Below are positions 5,531-9,158 of a stretch of DNA of 9,158 nt, in pieces. The translations under genes and the position numbers were made by a program. The number at the start of each line of letters is the position of its first letter. The first letter of the stretch is position 1. The notes under the pieces were generated by a model. It was not told the origin of the DNA, ran no database searches, and saw nothing but the letters and a program-made list of their open reading frames with translations. The stretch spans positions 1-9,158 of the forward strand of contig CACVAV010000074.1 in assembly GCA_902727945.1 (NCBI GenBank), in the 5' to 3' direction. Origin of the DNA: an uncultured Thiotrichaceae bacterium. Lineage in GTDB: Bacteria; Pseudomonadota; Gammaproteobacteria; Thiotrichales; Thiotrichaceae.

Positions 5531-6487
5531 ATGAATGATGTGCTTAAAATTATTATTAAACGCCTGGGTCTCGGGCTGGTTACACTACTTGCGGTATCTG
5601 TCATTATCTTCGGCGCTATTGAACTACGACCGGGTGGTGTCGCGGAAGCTGTGCTTGGACAGGGCGCAACGGCAGAAACTGTTGCTGCTTATGAAAAAGA
5701 ACTCGGTCTGGATCGTCCGGCACCGGTACGTTATTTTGAGTGGCTCGGAGGTGCACTGACCGGTGATTTTGGTAAGTCTATGACCAATGGCAGGCAGGTC
5801 AGTGAACTGATCGCGCCGCGTTTTGCCAATACCCTATTCCTTGCTTTATATGCTGCGGCCGTCGCCGTACCGCTGGCACTGATCCTTGGTGTTATGGCAG
5901 CACTCTATCGTAACTCTATCTTCGACCGGGTCGTGAATATCATGACGCTGACATCGATTTCCTCACCGGAATTTTTTGTCGGTTATATTCTGATTCTGTT
6001 TTTAGCCGTTAAGAACTCCTACTTCCCCTCGCTATCTAATGTCAATGATGATATGGATATCATGGATAGGTTGTACCGATTATTCCTGCCTGCTATGACT
6101 ATGGTATTGGTGGTCACCGCCCACATGATGCGCATGACCAGGGCATCGATTATTTCTCTGCTGGCATCACCTTATATCGAAATGGCCAGACTGAAAGGCG
6201 TGCCACAATCACGTGTCATCACACGCCACGCTTTACCGAATGCCTTAGCACCGATTATTAATGTCATCGCACTGAACCTGGCTTATCTGGTCACCGGTGT
6301 GGTACTGGTCGAGGTGGTATTCGTTTATCCGGGTATCGGCCAATTGCTGGTGGATAGCGTAACCAAACAGGACTACCCGGTGATTCTGGCTTGTACGCTG
6401 ACGTTCGCCACCGTTTATATTTTATTAAATCTGGCTGCTGATGTGGGTGCTATTCTTAGCAATCCTCGCCTGCGCCACCCGAAGTGA
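5531..6487 (+). CDS. Peptide-type ABC transporter permease, DppB/OppB class
   Basis: A 318-residue integral membrane protein, one half of the inner-membrane channel of the importer. About six membrane segments are visible, near residues 9-31, 100-125, 135-160, 184-205, 242-264 and 286-308. The periplasmic loop after the first segment contains the ELGLDRPAPVRYFEWL and LTGDFGKSM segments, both standard in this class. The cytoplasmic EAA loop, which docks on the ATPase, is YIEMARLKGVPQSRVITRHALPNAL at about 215-239 (given here only to mark position; key residues Glu217, Gly223, Leu235-Pro236-Asn237). The sequence near the end, EVVFVYPGIGQLLVDSV, is also diagnostic. Its stop is followed 9 bases later by the second permease start, so the two are co-translated. 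Substrate specificity resides mainly in the binding protein. Confidence 0.95.
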   Translation: MNDVLKIIIKRLGLGLVTLLAVSVIIFGAIELRPGGVAEAVLGQGATAETVAAYEKELGLDRPAPVRYFEWLGGALTGDFGKSMTNGRQVSELIAPRFANTLFLALYAAAVAVPLALILGVMAALYRNSIFDRVVNIMTLTSISSPEFFVGYILILFLAVKNSYFPSLSNVNDDMDIMDRLYRLFLPAMTMVLVVTAHMMRMTRASIISLLASPYIEMARLKGVPQSRVITRHALPNALAPIINVIALNLAYLVTGVVLVEVVFVYPGIGQLLVDSVTKQDYPVILACTLTFATVYILLNLAADVGAILSNPRLRHPK

Positions 6488-6496
6488 GGTGATAAT

Positions 6497-7411
6497 ATGA
6501 CTACTATTTTGACTATTGTTGGCTTATTGGCGGGTTCTGCGGCGGTTGCGTATGCCTTCCGGTTATTCCTGACCCTGGTACTGTCCGGTGAAACTAAGAA
6601 AGCGATACAAACAGCACCACTAACAGCTACTTTTGGTTTATTCGTTATTCTCATTTACATCATTGCAGCGGTATTTGCGCCGTGGATTGCGCCTTACGGT
6701 GAATCAGAAATTGTCGGGGCCAGTTATGCACCGGCTGATTCAGCCATGTGGTTAGGCGGCGACCAGCTGGGGCGTGATTTGTTCAGCCGGATTATTTACG
6801 GCGCAAGAAACACGGTGGGTTTATCCATCGCTACCACGACACTGGCCTTCATCGCCGGAACAACATTGGGTTTACTCGCAGCTATCAAAGGCGGCTGGGT
6901 TGACCAGGTGCTAGGACGGCTTGCTGATACTATCATGGCCATTCCATCGCTGATCCTCGCACTGTTACTACTGAGTATTTACGGCACTAATACACTGACT
7001 CTGATTCTTGTGATTGGTTTTATCTATACACCACTGATCTTCCGTCTGTCGCGTTCGGTAGCCGGTAATATTGTGGTCATGGATTACATCGAAGCCGCCA
7101 AATTACGCGGTGAAAGCAGCTGGTATCTGATACGCAAAGAAATTCTGCCGAATGCAATGGCGCCATTAATTGCTGAATTTGGTCTGCGCTTTTGTTTCGT
7201 ATTCCTGTTAGTCGCCGGTTTGTCCTTCCTGGGTTTGGGTATCCAGCCACCTACAGCGGATTGGGGTTCTATGGTACGTGAGAACGCTACGTTGATTTCA
7301 TTTGGTGAATTTACACCCTTGATTCCGGCAGCAGCGATCGCACTGCTAACTGTATCCGTTAACTTTGTAGTCGACTGGATGCTGTACCGCTCATCCGGCC
7401 TGAAAGTGTGA
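6497..7411 (+). CDS. Peptide-type ABC transporter permease, DppC/OppC class
   Basis: A 304-residue membrane protein, the partner of the permease just upstream. Diagnostic features are the segment LGGDQLGRDLFSRIIYGAR (86-104), the cytoplasmic EAA loop beginning YIEAAKLRGESSW and ending ILPNAMAP (about 197-223), and LSFLGLGIQPPTADWG (242-257). Membrane segments are near 6-30, 45-66, 107-130, 140-162, 166-185, 225-247 and 274-294. The first of these is an addition: typical DppC proteins start with a short cytoplasmic tail and then the segment equivalent to 45-66. GAGGTGAT at 6486-6493, an excellent anti-Shine-Dalgarno match, overlaps the previous stop codon and ends 3 bases before the ATG, so translation is probably coupled. 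Confidence 0.95.
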   Translation: MTTILTIVGLLAGSAAVAYAFRLFLTLVLSGETKKAIQTAPLTATFGLFVILIYIIAAVFAPWIAPYGESEIVGASYAPADSAMWLGGDQLGRDLFSRIIYGARNTVGLSIATTTLAFIAGTTLGLLAAIKGGWVDQVLGRLADTIMAIPSLILALLLLSIYGTNTLTLILVIGFIYTPLIFRLSRSVAGNIVVMDYIEAAKLRGESSWYLIRKEILPNAMAPLIAEFGLRFCFVFLLVAGLSFLGLGIQPPTADWGSMVRENATLISFGEFTPLIPAAAIALLTVSVNFVVDWMLYRSSGLKV

Positions 7412-7423
7412 GGAGATTAACTA

Positions 7424-9079
7424 ATGTTTGATGATCCAAAAGATGTATTACTCAAAATCCGTGATCTGCGTATCGAAGCCAATGTTGATGTCGGCAAGTG
7501 GGCTGAAATTGTCCACGGCATCGACATTACACTGCGCCGTGGTGAAGTGTTAGGCCTGATTGGTGAATCCGGTGCAGGCAAATCTACCATTGGCCTCGCT
7601 GCTATGGGGTTCGCCCGTGATGGTTGCCGGATTTCCGCTGGCACGGTTGAATTTGATGGCATGGAGCTGACCTCAAAACCCGTCGCTGAGCTGCGTGCAC
7701 TGCGTAGTTCGCGCATCGCTTATGTGGCGCAATCAGCTGCAGCCTCATTCAACCCGTCACACCGGTTGATTGATCAGCACACGGAAGCACCGCTGCAATA
7801 TAATATGCGTACACAGTCAGAAAGTGAGGCAGATGCTATCGACTTGTACCGCCAACTGCAATTACCTAACCCGGAGGAAATCGGTTTCCGGTATCCGCAT
7901 CAGGTATCCGGTGGACAGTTACAACGTGCGATGACAGCGATGGCGATGAGTTGCCGCCCTGATCTGATTATCTTCGATGAACCGACTACCGCACTGGATG
8001 TAACCACCCAGATTGAAGTATTGGCAGCGATTCGTGAAATTGTTGAGAAATACAATACAGCAGCTATCTATATCACCCATGACCTGGCGGTCGTTGCCCA
8101 GATGGCTGATACCATCAAGGTATTGCTGAAAGGTGATGAGATTGAGGAAGCTGATACCAAAACCATGTTGGAGCACCCTAAGGAAGATTACACCAAGTCC
8201 TTGTGGGCAGTACGTGACTTCCGCCGTGATCAGATGCCGGGGCCGGAGCCGGGCGATGTACCGATTATCTCGGTGAAAAATGTTGATGCTTCTTATGATG
8301 GTGTGAATCAGATCCTGAATGATGTGTCCTTTGATATTTATAAAGGTCGCACAGTTGCAGTGGTAGGCGAATCGGGTTCGGGTAAATCAACCGTAGCACG
8401 TTGTATCACCGGACTATTGCCCCCCGGTAGCGGTTCTATTGAGTTCAATGGTGAGGCTCTGCCACCCAGGTACTCCAATCGTACCAAAGACCAGCTGCGC
8501 CAGGCACAAATGATCTACCAAATTGCTGATACGGCGCTAAACCCAAAACAGACCATTGGTGAAATCATTGGCCGCCCGGCTGAGTTTTATGGCGGATTAA
8601 GTGGTGCGAAGCTGCGAAAGCGTGTTGATCAGCTGCTGGAGATGATCGAGCTGGAACCAGCGTTGTATTATAAGCGCCTGCCCTCTGAGTTATCAGGTGG
8701 CCAGAAACAACGCATAGGTATCGCCCGCGCACTGGCCGCAGAACCACAGTTTATTATCTGTGATGAAATAACCAGCGCACTGGATCAGTTGGTCGCAGAA
8801 GAGATTCTGCGCCTGCTGGATCGCTTGCAGAAGGAACTGAATCTGGCCTATATGTTTATCACTCATGATTTGGCGACGGTGCGTTCGATTGCTGACGTGG
8901 TGGTGGTCATGCAACGAGGGCGGGTGGTGGAGCAAGGGCCGAAGGACGTGATGTTCAGACCGCCACATGATCCTTATACTGACCTGCTGTTGTCTTCAGT
9001 GCCGGAGATGGATCCTGAGTGGCTGACTGACTTACTGGAACAGCGTGGCGAGGATGCACTACAATCTTCGGGTAATTAG
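7424..9079 (+). CDS. ABC transporter ATPase with two fused nucleotide-binding domains (DppD-DppF type)
   Basis: A 551-residue protein that supplies both ATPase subunits of the importer in one chain. Domain 1 has Walker A GESGAGKST (47-55), Q-loop Gln103, signature VSGGQ (161-165), Walker B LIIFDEPT (181-188, catalytic Glu186) and switch His219. Domain 2 has Walker A GESGSGKST (315-323), Q-loop Gln366, signature LSGGQ (423-427), Walker B FIICDEIT (443-450, catalytic Glu448) and switch His481. Both sites therefore look active. Two oddities: Ile replaces the usual Pro after the catalytic Glu of domain 2, and the C-terminal extensions are short, without the cysteine cluster found in many DppD/OppD proteins (the only cysteines are 68, 177, 327 and 446). 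AGGAG at 7411-7415 is 8 bases before the ATG, 12 bases after the permease stop. Confidence 0.95.
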   Translation: MFDDPKDVLLKIRDLRIEANVDVGKWAEIVHGIDITLRRGEVLGLIGESGAGKSTIGLAAMGFARDGCRISAGTVEFDGMELTSKPVAELRALRSSRIAYVAQSAAASFNPSHRLIDQHTEAPLQYNMRTQSESEADAIDLYRQLQLPNPEEIGFRYPHQVSGGQLQRAMTAMAMSCRPDLIIFDEPTTALDVTTQIEVLAAIREIVEKYNTAAIYITHDLAVVAQMADTIKVLLKGDEIEEADTKTMLEHPKEDYTKSLWAVRDFRRDQMPGPEPGDVPIISVKNVDASYDGVNQILNDVSFDIYKGRTVAVVGESGSGKSTVARCITGLLPPGSGSIEFNGEALPPRYSNRTKDQLRQAQMIYQIADTALNPKQTIGEIIGRPAEFYGGLSGAKLRKRVDQLLEMIELEPALYYKRLPSELSGGQKQRIGIARALAAEPQFIICDEITSALDQLVAEEILRLLDRLQKELNLAYMFITHDLATVRSIADVVVVMQRGRVVEQGPKDVMFRPPHDPYTDLLLSSVPEMDPEWLTDLLEQRGEDALQSSGN

Positions 9080-9099
9080 ACCGACTAAGTGACTTCACT

Positions 9100-9131
9100 A
9101 ACGGGGACATTTTGTGTCCCCGTTTTTATTT
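9100..9131 (+). terminator. Intrinsic terminator of the transporter operon
   Basis: AACGGGGACA (9100-9109) and TGTCCCCGTT (9115-9124) form a perfect 10-bp GC-rich stem with a TTTTG loop, followed by TTTATTTAG; the T-run spans 9123-9127. It begins 20 bases after the ATPase stop codon. It is the clearest terminator in the window and marks the end of the operon. Confidence 0.92.
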
Positions 9132-9158
9132 AGCCTGATAAATAGCCAATGCACTATA

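Noticed and set aside
7417..7716. 99-codon minus-strand open frame under the ATPase start
   Set aside because: Antisense to the first nucleotide-binding domain; composition is that of a shadow frame.

Overview
The window looks like a chromosomal segment of a gammaproteobacterium. This rests on family resemblance recalled from memory: the AAA-type ATPase at the left edge and the paired secreted DUF302 proteins resemble those of Thiotrichales/Chromatiales-like lineages. Base composition is moderate and strong Shine-Dalgarno sites are used. The exact taxon cannot be read from the sequence. I saw no tRNA, rRNA, CRISPR array, insertion sequence or phage gene.

Layout from left to right. (1) Positions 1-1118, minus strand: N-terminal 372 codons of a P-loop ATPase that runs off the left edge. 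(2) 1119-1426: non-coding gap, GC-moderate then very AT-rich, holding divergent promoter candidates. (3) 1427-2397, plus strand: two small exported DUF302 proteins in a translationally coupled pair (TGATG overlap). (4) 2510-3442, minus strand: an intact alpha/beta hydrolase of the hormone-sensitive-lipase (family IV esterase) type, convergent with the DUF302 pair. (5) 3443-3628: divergent regulatory region with short repeats. (6) 3629-9079, plus strand: a complete peptide/opine/nickel-class (Dpp/Opp) ABC importer, made of a Tat-exported binding protein, two permeases and one ATPase carrying both nucleotide-binding domains, closed by a strong intrinsic terminator at about 9100-9131.

The importer genes work together. 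The binding protein captures a peptide-like ligand in the periplasm, the two permeases form the membrane channel, and the double ATPase powers uptake. The permease and ATPase genes are 9-12 bases apart with good ribosome sites. The binding-protein gene is separated from them by exactly 300 bases packed with inverted repeats, including a terminator-like hairpin and a possible internal promoter. This fits the usual need for excess binding protein over membrane components.

I do not see an obviously new defence or mobile system. The items most worth a second look are the structured 300-base gap inside the transporter operon, the coupled DUF302 pair, the non-canonical features of the double ATPase and second permease, and the divergent esterase/transporter control region.
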